Shown: positions 41,761 through 53,581 of the stretch, in pieces
How the letters are laid out: each line of letters starts with the position of its first letter
How positions within the stretch are numbered: the first letter of the stretch is position 1
Origin: Urophycis tenuis
Taxonomy: Eukaryota; Chordata; Actinopteri; Gadiformes; Phycidae
Length of the DNA stretch: 64,000 nt
Direction: 5' to 3'
Assembly: GCA_036785325.1 (NCBI GenBank)
Contig: JAXIVH010000002.1
Coordinates: 13,837,364-13,901,363, forward strand
Notes under the pieces: generated by a model
The model's database searches: none
What the model saw: only the letters and a program-made list of their open reading frames with translations
What the model was told of the DNA's origin: nothing
Program-made: the position numbers and the translations under genes

Positions 41761-43145
41761 CCACGCCCGCGTTCCCGTCAGGTCACACACAACCCCCCCC
41801 CCCCCCCCCGACCCCCGACCCCCCCACCCCCCGCCCCCGTCATCCCACCCCACCCCACCCCGGCCCACCTCCACCACGTAAGATGGCGTGCTGGCTCCAT
41901 GGCAACGCTGCAGCCACACACTCACCGCCCCTGGGCTAAGCCATCGGCCACACTGAGTGGATGTGTGGTCCCAGTGACACAAAATGCATTTGCTAACTTT
42001 TTCCCTTTATTGTCACATGAATGTGATGCCAGAGAAGACATAAACGCATGATATTTTTGCAAAACGGCGGTTTGGAGGCCATGTGAGGAGGCTTTGCTGT
42101 TTTTTTTTCCGTTTTTTTTTCTTCTTTTTTTTCAGGAAAACAATTGTTAGTTGTCTTGATATTTAGTTTGACTGATTGTGTTTGACTGCCAAAGATTGTC
42201 AGTGAATGATTGGCTATTAAGTCTGTTCAGAAGCACGACCGCCAGATGTGCAGACGGATGAGCAGTGCCATGTGTATATTCAGTTGTGTCAAGGGCTTTG
42301 ACTGTGCCACCCGCAAGCTATTGAGCAAAGGGAGTGAAGTCCTGTCTCCCCCGCCCCCCCTCTCCCCCTCCTCCCCCACCACCACAACAATTGTAATCCT
42401 AGCTTTATTTATTATCAGTTAACAGTAGTACTTAGCCCTTCTGAACCCAGACGGCCGTCATTTGCTTCCATATTTTTTGTTCTCTTGTGTTTATAATAAG
42501 TCGAGGGAAATTGGTTTTGATCCGGTGACTGAGCCGGCAGATGCTCTGGGTATACGGCCACCGCTACAGAACTGTACCAACACACGCAGGCTGATGGGAC
42601 GGCTCATGCCTCTCTGACTGCATGTACACACAGACGTGTGTGTGTGTGTGTACATACAGTACTGTGTGTGTACATACATGTAGTACAACCCCCCCCCCCC
42701 CCCCATCGCAGCGTGATTTCATCGGTGTGCTCCTCTCCGTTGGGTTGAGGGAGGCTGATGGATTCTAAAGCTGGACCGGTTCCTCTGGAGCATGTTACAT
42801 TCTCTCCATTCCATGATGACTTTACCGCAGGACTCTGGTTGTTTTTGTGTGCAGAAAGACTTGGAGCTGTGCAACGTGAACGCCATGCAATAAAAAAAAA
42901 AACAAGGAGAGCCCCTATGTAGGGAAAAGATGTCCCTGGTCTGTGTCTTCATTAGATTACCGATGCGCTTTAGATTAGCAGGCGGGATGAAATGGACAAG
43001 ATTTAATTTAAATCTCGTTGATCTCTTAACACTTTTTTTGTTTTTTTTCCCTGACAGCTTTTTACTGGCAGCAATTTTCCAGAGACTCAATATGTCGCTG
43101 TTTTTTTTTTTAATGATTAAAAAAAGTAATCAGATCTAATAAAGA
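41761..43145 (+). other. ibtk: Probable ibtk 3'UTR and polyadenylation region
   Basis: After the stop at 41758-41760 comes a C-rich stretch, then ordinary unique DNA. AATAAA occurs at 42889-42894 and again at 43138-43143, and either could end the transcript. A TG/TACA microsatellite lies at about 42636-42681. Confidence 0.4.
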
Positions 43146-43739
43146 TAACATTTCATTTTGCATTCATCTTCCGATTCTCCGCCCGCTCTGCGTGAGCAGA
43201 TGATGAAGCCATTATGAAGTCCTAGCCTCTGATTAAGAGATAATCACCTTGCTCTGGGAAGTGAGTGTGACAACTTAGGGCCTTTCATGGCCGTAATTAC
43301 AAGAGCATCGCATTAGCAGCCTGAGAGATGCTGTGTGTGTGAGTAATAATAATGGCTCATTAGAATTCTTGCAAGAAAAAAAAAAAAAAAAGCGACACCA
43401 TCACCAAAGAGTAAAGGTGACTCAAGTGGGGCGGGCGGCTTCCTGCCTCGCCATATCATCGGCTACTTTTGAATGGAAAACGGCGAAGAGGCGGCCAAAT
43501 AGCGACAGGCCGCAAAACACGCTGCTATTATTAGTGAATGAAAATGAAAATGAGATTACGCGGGAGATGGCGGGGGTCCAGGTTTATTAGCGGTCCTGTT
43601 TCCGAAACAATCGTTCAGTGACAGGAATGAGAAATGGCCAACGCCGGTCCTAATTTCTTGACGTCAATCAAACCAAACTAATGCAGCGGGGGTATCGCTG
43701 CCCATCAGGTGCACGATTTAGTAGCACAGTGTATGGAAT

Positions 43740-44075
43740 AATAAGAGGAATATAATCCTACTGAACCGGTCTAGGAACCTCAACTAAACCCTAACTAACC
43801 AGTCTACTAACACCAACTAAACCCTAGGTAACCAGTCAACTAACACCGACTAAACCCTCACTAATCCAGAACTCTGGGTCTGCTACTTTGACTGAGAACA
43901 CTTGGCTGTGGGATGCTGGTTCCCTTCCACACGGTAGTTTAACCAGTCTTACTCACCAGTCTACTAACACCAAGTGAACCCTAACTAATCCAGAACTCTG
44001 GGTCTGCTACTTTGACTGAGAACACTTGGCTGTGGGATGCATGTCAGCTACTGGTTCCCTTCCACACGGTAGTTT
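43740..44075. repeat. ACTAACC-type short repeats and a 124-bp tandem duplication
   Basis: Units of about 33 bp (AACCAGTCTACTAACACC, then AACTAAACCCTA) recur at 43796-43860. A longer block starting CTAATCCAGAACTCTGGGTC occurs at 43861 and again at 43985. The second copy has an 11-nt insertion. The flanking unique DNA, 43150-43740 and 44076-45110, contains no recognised gene. Confidence 0.85.
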
Positions 44076-45140
44076 AATCGACACTCTTTTTCGATTTCCA
44101 AAGCCACTCTTGGATGCGGCTATCACTATGAGCTATTTATAACACATGGTTTTAGAATTTGTAATATCACGTGCCCACGGTGCGGCAGGCATAGTTTGGC
44201 CTGCAGTCACAACAGAGATTGGCGTGACAGAATATGAATTCTTATTTTCTTTTACAAAGAGCGTGGAGATAACGGAGTGGAATGGAGAGTTGTTATTGGA
44301 CTTCTGTCCAGACAGATGGTAAAGCCATGGAGAGGCGGTTGTCCAAACAGTGAATGCACTTGCAGTGTATTTGTTTATGGGGGAAAGGAAGCGAGTGGCT
44401 AGTGTACATCGCTGAACTCCTGCCCACCGGTCTCTCGGGCCGTCCGCCTTGTCAGTACATCTGGACTCTTTGTTGCTGAGGAAACACTTTTGACTGACTG
44501 GCTTGCCAACGCAGGGATGTCCACCATGAGGATGAGATACGACCGCACGGCCTATTTACGACCGGTGACCCTTTGCAACTGATACATTTAAATGTTACGA
44601 TTCATGAATGCTACAACTTGCAATTTTTGATTTGGCAATTTTACTGTATCAGGTGAATCGTTCATAATTATGGTAGCTGCGAGGTTAAGTTAATTGTGCA
44701 GAACAGCCTGACAAGTTAACTACATCTAAAGCTGCATTTACTTGGGTATGTGTCTGTGATTTAAAATGGCCCATGAACATGTGCAAAAGTGGACCAGTTC
44801 AAACTGAGCCACTGCACACTGCACTCTATTCAACGGAAACGTGGGCATTGTACGCAAAGAAGCCTTCGCTGCCTTTGCATGAACAGACAGACTGTCTGGC
44901 AGCGGCATCACCCCTGCTCCCTGCGGTTACATTTCGTGTGCCACCACCCGTCGACTCCTCTGAAACGGCTTAGCACCCTGGCAGGAGGAGACCGAATATA
45001 CCCACCCCACACTCTCCTCTCTCCCTGGAGAAGGCCGCTCCCCCCATAACTCCTGATGTAGGAGTGATTCATCCACGTCTTAGCATGGAGGCCGCCCCCC
45101 CAAAGCCACTTCCCGCAACTTAGCTTCCCCCCCTTTCCCC

Positions 45141-45246
45141 ACCACCACCACCCCCACCACCACCACCACCACCACCACCACCACCACCACCACCACCCCC
45201 ACCACCACCCCCACCACCACCACCACCCCCACCACCACCACCACCA
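45141..45246. repeat. (CCA)n trinucleotide microsatellite
   Basis: About 106 bp of CCA with CCCCCA interruptions. The DNA from 45247 to 46620 has poly-C runs (about 45367-45383 and 46470-46494) and nothing recognised as a gene. Confidence 0.95.
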
Positions 45247-46626
45247 CTGGGAACCAGGTGAGCCGCCGCATATTCGCTGGCCCTCCCAGATACCACTGGG
45301 TGGACTCTGTTAGCGGGAGTCTGTTAGCACAGGATTAGCTAACGGCTGCACCGCCCAACCGCTCTCCCCCCCCCCCCCCCCCCATCAGCTCTCAGCTGGC
45401 AAATTCCATAAGACCATTAGCCGCTCCTAAGGACGGAGGTTATTCCTGCCCGACGTGTCGGCTACACTTCCCCCCCTCGGTGTCTTGTTCTGCCCGCCGC
45501 CCCGGTGACTTCCCATTGACCTCCCCCCGTGTGCCTGATCTGATGCGTTAATGGCCACGTGTTTCCTGGCCCCGGGATGCAGTCTGGAGATCCTGGGTGG
45601 ACTGTTGCTATGGAAGATTGGAAGATTGCCGTTATCTCCTGGATGTATACTGGCTTTTTTTTTTATTAGGGACCAAGCTTGTGAAACAGGACGAGGTCCC
45701 TATTGTTTTTGGTCCGTTTATTATTTCTAGGAACTTTGACGGCGATTTGCACGATTTGCATCTGAACATAATACGAAAAGTCTTTTTTTTTTTTTGCCAA
45801 AGTTGTCAGGCCTGGTGAAAAATTATATATTCTATGCGTCACGTTCATGTCGCACACTAGGAAGACCTCTAGGTGGCGCTGTTTTTGAGCAAAATCCGTA
45901 ACGCTAATAACTCCCGCATAGTTTGTCGCACATTCAAAAACTTTATATTTATTATGATTATTCTTGTTGTGGTTTATGTTTGTTTGAGGCGAGTCTCACA
46001 AATCAGACTTTGGATTGACGTTTAGCTTTGACGGCAGACAAGCTCAAATCTTGGGTTAATCTTGGTTTTAGGGGCGGGCTCTTTCCAAAAAATACTTGGC
46101 AGGTGATTGGATGAACCATCTCTCTATCGCCCGTCTGTCCCTTCCTAGCACGTAGATCAGGTAGTTCCTGACATCACCCCGATTGGTAACCTGACCACTG
46201 GCCAACCCACTCAGGACGCCGCCATCACTTGAGGATCGATTCCCACGGGATCGTAGTCTCACAAATCCTTGGTTAATAAGGCACAACTTATCACCAGAAA
46301 AAAAAAAAGCCCACTAAAATCCATCCCTGCAGATGAGAGCTCCATGGGGGCATGTTTTAACAATCCCAGTCATCCGCGCATCAATCCATGTTGAGACCGT
46401 AGTGGCTATTAGATCCCTAAATGGCTTCAGCAGATTCCCACACATTTTCTTGCTACCGTTAGATTAACCCCGCCCCCCCCCCCCCCCCCCCCCCATGTCA
46501 TGGATCACAAACACACCATAATAAGGAGTCCTGGGGGGGGGCCTCTCCAGCTCACCACTCTGTCTGCCCAGGGGACTTGACACCACCTCAGGTTACAGAG
46601 TGCGGAGCCAAAGACAGCGCAGTTAC

Positions 46627-46699
46627 CACACACACACATACACATACACATACACACACACACTCAAACATCTGCATGCACACATATGCACACAGATCA

Positions 46700-46735
<36 letters not shown>

Positions 46736-46775
46736 TAAAATCCACAGACACACACACACACACACACACAAACAC
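46627..46775. repeat. (CA)n compound microsatellite
   Basis: CA blocks are separated by ATACAC, TGCATG and GATAAAATCC spacers. Confidence 0.93.
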
Positions 46776-47039
46776 ATAAACATCTGTGTTATTGTGACAG
46801 TTCCCTGGTCCAGCAGCAGTGACCCGGGACCGACCCAAGCAGGTTCCTTGCCGCGTTTTTTTCCAACATCCATTCCTTTTTCTTTCACTCCGGCTCTGGA
46901 AATCCCATTTCATCGCCGGGCTTTTTGATCGGCCACCAAAACCAACCAGGCCGTCAGCAGCGGGAGTATTTATCGAAGAGCACAAACTAATTCAACCCAC
47001 CTGGAAATGCAGTTAGCTCTCGGGTGACAGCAGCGAAGG

Positions 47040-48392
47040 CGAGCGAAGAGAAGAGACGACAGAGAGGACAGAGAGACAGAGAGGACAGAGAGACAGAGAG
47101 ACAGAGGACAGAGAGACAGAGAGACAGAGAGGACAGAGAGGACAGAGAGACAGAGAGGACAGAGGACAGAGAGACAGAGAGACAGAGAGGACAGAGAGAC
47201 AGAGAGGACAGAGAGACAGAGAGACAGAGAGACAGAGAGACAGAGGAGACAGAGAGACAGAGAGGACAGAGAGACAGAGAGGACAGAGAGACAGAGAGGA
47301 CAGAGAGACAGAGAGGACAGAGGAGAGAGACAACAGAGAGATAGAGAGGACAGAGAGGAGAGAGACAGACGACAGAGAGACAGAGGAGAGAGTCAGAGAC
47401 AACAGAGACAGAGACGACAGAGAGACAGAGACGACAGAGAGACAGATGACAGAGAGATAAAGATAGAGGACAGAGAGACAGACATCAGAGAGACGGAGAC
47501 GGTAGAGACAGATGTCAGAGAGACAGAGACGATAGAGACAGACGTTACAGAGATAGAGAGGACAGAGATGACAGAAGACAGAGAGACAGAGACTGCAGAG
47601 AGACAGACGTCAGAGAGATAAAGATAGAGGACAGAGAGACAGACATCAGAGAGACGGAGACGGTAGAGACAGATGTCAGAGAGACAGAGACGACAGAGAC
47701 AGACGTTACAGAGATAGAGAGGACAGAGATGACAGAAGACAGAGAGACAGAGACGGCAGAGAGACAGACGTCAGAGAGACAAACGACATAGAGATAGAGA
47801 CGATAGAGATAGAGGACAGAGGACAGAGACGATAGAGAGTCAGACGTCAGAGAGACAGACGTCAGAGAGACAGAGACGTTAGAGAGACAGACGTCAGAGA
47901 GACAGACATCAGAGAGACAGAGACGTTAGAGAGATAGAGAGGACAGAGATGACAGAAGACAGAGAGACAGAGACGGCAGAGAGACAGACGTCAGAGAGAC
48001 AAATGACATAGAGATAGAGACGATAGAGAGTCAGCCGTCAGAGAGACAGAGAGACAGACGTCAGAGAGACAGAGACGATAGAGAGACAGAGACCATAGAG
48101 AGACAGACGTCAGAGAGACAGAGACGATAGAGAGGACAGAGATGACAAGAGACAGAGACAGCAAAGAGACAGGCGTCAGAGAGACAGATGTCAGAGAGAC
48201 AGACGTCAGAGAGACAGAGATGACAGAGAGACAGACGTCAGAGAGACAAACGACATAGAGATAGAGACGATAGAGAGAGAGAGATGACAGAGAGACAGAG
48301 GACAGAGATGATAGAGATAGAGAGGTCAGAGACGATAGAGAGACAGACGTCAGAGAGACAGAGACAGACGTCAGAGAGACAGAGACAACATG
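47040..48392. repeat. GACAGA-type minisatellite, about 1.35 kb
   Basis: Purine-rich repeats of GAGAGACAGA, GAGGACAGA and AGACGTCAGA cover the whole stretch. A higher-order unit of about 161 bp beginning AGAGAGATAAAGATAGAGG occurs at 47451 and again at 47612 with few differences. Part of it (GATGACAGAAGACAGAG) recurs near 47950. Long Ser/Leu open frames on the minus strand are a by-product. Confidence 0.97.
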
Positions 48393-51300
48393 CCGTCGGA
48401 GGGTACAAAGTACAGCGATGAGATGGAGAAGCAAAAGATGATTGCGATGGATTTTGTTTATAGTCATTTGACATTTGTCTTGTGAAGCATTTGAATCCAT
48501 ATCATTACACGTCAGTTCTGAGTAAATATCCATGGCAGAAAAAAGCCACCACATTTTTTGGAGCACAATGGGAATATCTGAGGTAGTGTGTTTCTTCTCA
48601 GCTTTCAGTGTTCCAGCCCGATGGACAAAGTTGTCACACAGCACAAAGATTCATCTTCTTCAACCCTAAAGCTAACAGGAAAGTGGTTTGGGGGGGGTAT
48701 TAGGCTCTACTATATATGTGCAGAGTTTTAAGATGGATCATAACTCAACGGTCATAATTCAGATTCTTTTAGCCTCTGCTGACAGTCTGAGCTGCTGACT
48801 GATCAATTTACGTTATTGGTATGCGATTGTGAATGAATTTGAGTTTCTCATCTTTATTTTTCTTTCCGTCTTCCGAGACTGTGCAGACCCCTCTGTGGTG
48901 CGCCGGCCGCCCTCGGCAGCAGATGTTTCAGCTTTGCCTGGGAGATCTCTGTCCACACTTTGTGGCTCATCGACAGTCACTTTCCCCTCCTCCCCCCGGT
49001 TACTCATTGCTGTTCGCCTAATGAGCACCATCGCCTCCTTTCTAAAGTGAGGTCAACAGAGGGCTCCTCTGATTGGCCCCTAATGAGATCGAAATTAAAA
49101 AAAAAAAAAAAAAAAGTGGCGCTGGGAGGACTTCCAGACCCCCTGCGTTTTCACCCCCCGGGCAATCCCGCGCGGGGGCCGCGGCTGCCCGTGCATCATA
49201 TGCGACACATTAAGCGTCCTAATTAAATAAAGAAGGGCAGCCTCGAGGGCGCCTCCTCGGACGAACGTCAGCGCCCGAGTGTTATGGGGTGTACCCACCT
49301 CGTTTGAAGGGGGGGGGGCTCGCAGCAGCGGAAGCGTCTTTTAGCCCCTGCGAGACGTCGAGCAGTGGCGGGGCGGCGCTCCGTCTCCTTAAGCGCATCA
49401 AACCTTGTGGTTATTGGACGCGTAGACTCGTAAATGATCAAAGCAGCGTAAGTAAGGGTTTTTTTTTTTTTTTTGTGGGGGTCCAAGTTTCCAGGAGGAC
49501 TCCGATAAGAGGCAGCCCCCGTAGAGATGCTAAAACCCGACGAGAGATAAATCGACCCTCGCGCTGGCGCAGGAACGCGATCCCGGGCTCCCCTCTTACA
49601 GTTTATTAGGCTGAAATGTTCCAAAAAATGTGGAGGGGGTGGGGGGGGGGGGGTGGAGGCGAGGCCATGTGCGACAGTGAAAGATGTTTTAATAGGGTAG
49701 CAGGTATCAGACGGCCTGATCCCTTTACACCAGAGCTCTCCGCACTCGTGCACTAGGAAACTGTACGTGGATATATTTCAAAGTAATCTAATTTTTAAGG
49801 ATGTCAACAGTATTTCGGCGCCGCAGAGAGTAAGGGATGACAGCAGCCGGAGCACGTTAGGGAGTTTCCATCCTAAATCCTAAATCAATGAGGACACACA
49901 AGCTGCTTCGGAGACGGTGGGAGTGAAGCAGCGGGGTTGGAAAGGAATTGGCCTCCTGATGAATCCAACAATATATAGAAAACAAATAAATAATAGTAAT
50001 ACAAAATAATAATTACATACTGTATATACATCCGTATATATTAGTTGAGATGAAGATTATTGATGGACCAATATGAATGCAGGACACCGATCCGTATGTT
50101 GAGGACAAAATACGGACCGTGGGCCGCGCGCTGGGTGTGAAGCCTGCACAACGGCTCCTCACTCCAGATCACTCGGGCGTCATCATGACCATTAAAACAT
50201 AGCATGAATGTGTCCACGGGTTGGAGCTCTGATTTACCACTGGAGATGGCTCGTGTACAAACACAGTGGAGTATACAGCGGCCAGCCAAATCCATACTTA
50301 CCTTCATTCCACACCTGGGAAACACATTGGTGAGACCGGCATTCAGTCCATTTGAGCAAACTGATTGTTCCACGCACTTTTCCAGATGTGGAATTCTATT
50401 TCACAGGATTGTGACCCAGATGAAGCCTGCCAATCAACAGGGAGTGCTAAGAAGCAAATGCAAAGGGAAAAAGGAGTTGAGTATGACTATTTATACGACT
50501 AATAGGCCTACTACTATAATGGTGACCCGACATGACTTAAATGTGTGGTAACAGGTTTAAAGCGCATCATAAAGTCTGTAATAGCCACAAGAGCAACGGT
50601 ATGACAGTTTCATAGATACACTACCAACACCCACTTAATCTGCCTTGACCGTCTTTCTATACGTTGTAGTGCCGGTGGCGGCCCATAGCGGGCGCTTCGC
50701 CACGCAGACGCTCGACGTGCTGAATAGGCCACCAAATTAAGACCGAGAGCCATATAGTAAATGGGATAATCTGGCTTTACGGAGCTGGCTGCCGTGACGC
50801 AGGGCTTTACATTGGCCTAATGGATACAGTGTGACACCTGCCCTCTCCCTGACCACCGTGGCCTTCCTCGGCGAGCTGACCCTTCCCAGCGGTGGGTCAC
50901 CGCCTTCCAATCTCACCCCTGGGCGCTGTGAGTCCGGGCCCGAAGCACGGTCGGACACACACACAATGAAGATAAAATGGGCATCTAATCAGGGCCGGGA
51001 TTAAAAAATAAAATAAAAAAAAACCCTAATGGCCATTAGGGGGACCCTTTGTCCGTGGGCTTGTTTGATGTCATCGATTTGAGAATGCTAAAAAGGCGTG
51101 ATTTTTTTTCTTCATCCAACCTTAGCTCTTCTCCCTCCATTCAGGGTCCTCAAATGATCCTCCTCGGGATGACTGTGTGAAGATGGGGCTTTGGCAGCAC
51201 ACCGCTATTAATCTCCCTCTCTGTACACACTTTATGTCTGTCTGTGCGTCTCGCTCAGGCTGTTTTGTGCGGTGGTTTTAAGCGTCTCAGCTGTAAACAG

Positions 51301-51698
51301 TATGTGCTCTCTCCCTTTTTCTGGCACGACGGCGGAGAGGCATAAGAAGTATATCTTTGGATCAAGTTTTTATGATAGTCTTTGATCCGTATCTGTGGCT
51401 CAAACGACCTGCGAGAGTTTCCGCGCATATCTTAAAAGGGTTAACCGAGGCTATTTAAAAAAATATTTTGAATATAGTATGTGATGCTATATAAAGGGTA
51501 ATAAACACTATAGGGTCCCAGTAGGAAACCATTTGACCGGTGAGATGTCATTCTAATAGGCTAATAATAATATTAATAATAATATCCAATGCGGAAAATT
51601 GCCTTGGCTTCTCAAGTTGCTGAAAACACATCACAGTAAATCACAATGAATACTGGTTGTCTTTCAAGTAATCTTAAGAATGTGACCTTTTGAGTGCT
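48393..51698. other. Intergenic DNA between ibtk and tent5a
   Basis: No gene is recognised. Homopolymers occur at about 49097-49115 (A), 49458-49475 (T) and 49631-49652 (G). AT-rich, homeobox-site-like segments near 48780-49240 look of moderate complexity and could be regulatory. This cannot be shown from one sequence. Confidence 0.4.
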
Positions 51699-51918
51699 AA
51701 TCAGAAATCCTAACTCTAATCGGAAACCCTAACCCTAATATGAAACCCTAGCCCTAATCGGAAACCCTAACTCTAATGTGAAACCCTAATCCTAATCAGA
51801 AACCCTAACCCTAACCTGAAACCCTAACCGTAAACAGAAACCCTAACCTGAAACCCTAACCCTAATCTGAAACCCTAACCCTAATCTGAAACCCTAACCC
51901 TCATCAAAAGCCCTACCC
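51699..51918. repeat. Telomere-like CCCTAA repeat with spacers
   Basis: About 12 units of roughly 18-19 bp, typically GAAACCCTAACCCTAATCT. Each contains one or two CCCTAA motifs separated by ATCTGA or ATCGGA. It is degenerate rather than a pure (TTAGGG)n tract. From 51919 to 52455 nothing else is recognised. Confidence 0.9.
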
Positions 51919-52458
51919 CCTATTTTCCCTCGGAAAATAGTTGTGTGCTCCTGGATTATGGTGAGGAAAGGTGAGGGAGTGCTGTATAATTTTGCCAACA
52001 GTGTGACTGATTGCTGTGTCCCCAAATGTTTTATAATACAAAGTTTCCCAACCGGCCTACAGAGGGCGATATGGCAACATAACTCTATACGGACTAGATG
52101 CGCGATGTCTTTGGTTTTCTAAACAATATACAAACAAAACAAAATAGACCTAACACTGAAGACTAAACAACAACAACAAAAAACCGACATGGTCATTAAT
52201 AGCCCTTATATAAGAAACGAGCGTCAGCCTTAATGAGAACTGTGTGAACTAAATAAAAATTGAAACATGCCGTATCTGTAAACCTAAACCTAACCTAGCC
52301 CATATGAGAAAAGAAAACTAAGATGAGCACATTGTTGGTCCAGGATCACTCGCTATAGATAGGCCTGCTGATCAGAGAGGCGCATGAGAAAGTTCTAAAT
52401 GCAGTTGGTTTGCTCATCGTGTTGAAATGTACAGTGGTAGGAAACAGTGGTATGCAGT

Positions 52459-52600
<142 letters not shown>

Positions 52601-53060
52601 GACGGATAAGAGATGGGCGGGGTGAAGTACAGCTGACATCCAGTCCAAAGAGCTCCCTTTACGCAGAAGAAAGCGAGCAGGTCCGACGCTGTGTTAACAG
52701 TTAACTTTATCACATCTGCGATTTTTTTTTAAAATAAATATAGAGGAGGAAGAGGGGGGAAGAGGAGGAGGAAACTAATTGTACTTCTTCGGTCCATTCA
52801 ATTGGATTATATATCGGTTTGATATCGAGTGAGAGTTTACATTTAGCACTGACGTTTGTTGGGAGAACCGGAGAAGTGATAGTTGGGGTGCACGCCAGCT
52901 CTGCGCGACTTCAGCGCATCTTATTCATGCAAATTTCTAAAGTCATCATAGGCGTGCCTTCGGGCGATGGAGTCACAGCCGGACGAGCATACCCCTCGCA
53001 GGAACACCAGCGATCTGCAAAGCCTGTGATGTGCAGACAGCGCAGCGCTCGGACACATTG

Positions 53061-53061
<1 letters not shown>

Positions 53062-53130
<69 letters not shown>
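53062..53130 (+). repeat. tent5a: (CAG)n repeat in the probable tent5a 5'UTR
   Basis: 18 CAG, one CAA, then 4 CAG, starting 520 nt upstream of the tent5a ATG. The surroundings are CpG-containing and probably belong to the promoter or leader. Neither long frame through it connects to the coding frame. Confidence 0.9.
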
Positions 53131-53132
<2 letters not shown>

Positions 53133-53581
53133 TTTTGGACATGTTTCGCAGCTCCTAAAAAAAAAAAGGCGAGAGGAAAGACGGCACGACAGCGCACACT
53201 TCTCTCCAACTCTTCTTGACGCACCGAGTCGCTCGTGCTCCGTTTGGTGCGACGCACACTCGCGGGATTGGATACGTTGCGTTCACAGCCTTCAATACAA
53301 CCTCTTTTTTGTGGGGAGGCGAATCGGGCTATTCTGTAGGCTATTTTAACTTCATTTAATTATTTCAAAAACGTTTATTTGAGTGGACGTGAGTTTTAGA
53401 GGATGCAGTAGCGAGACTCCCTTGACGCGGATGAAGCCTAACGAGCAGCGGCAAACTTCATAGAACTCCACGCTCCCCATCCCGTTTCTCATCAGCTTCT
53501 CGAGAAACTTCAATCGACATCCGCTTTTTTTTTTTTTTTTACCACACACAAAGAATCATCGACTTCGACTTCTCTTCCACG

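Noticed and set aside
43740..44075. Second telomere-like tract (CTAAACCCTAA)
   Set aside because: The unit is about 33 bp and mostly ACTAACC-like. It contains only isolated CCCTAA and a separate 124-bp duplication, so a telomeric origin is not supported.
47440..47780. CRISPR-like regular repeats
   Set aside because: There are no unique spacers of constant length. It is a eukaryotic minisatellite.
47991..48644. 217-aa Ser/Leu-rich frame on the minus strand
   Set aside because: It is a translation of the GACAGA minisatellite and has no independent coding evidence. The frames at 47013-47402 are the same artefact.
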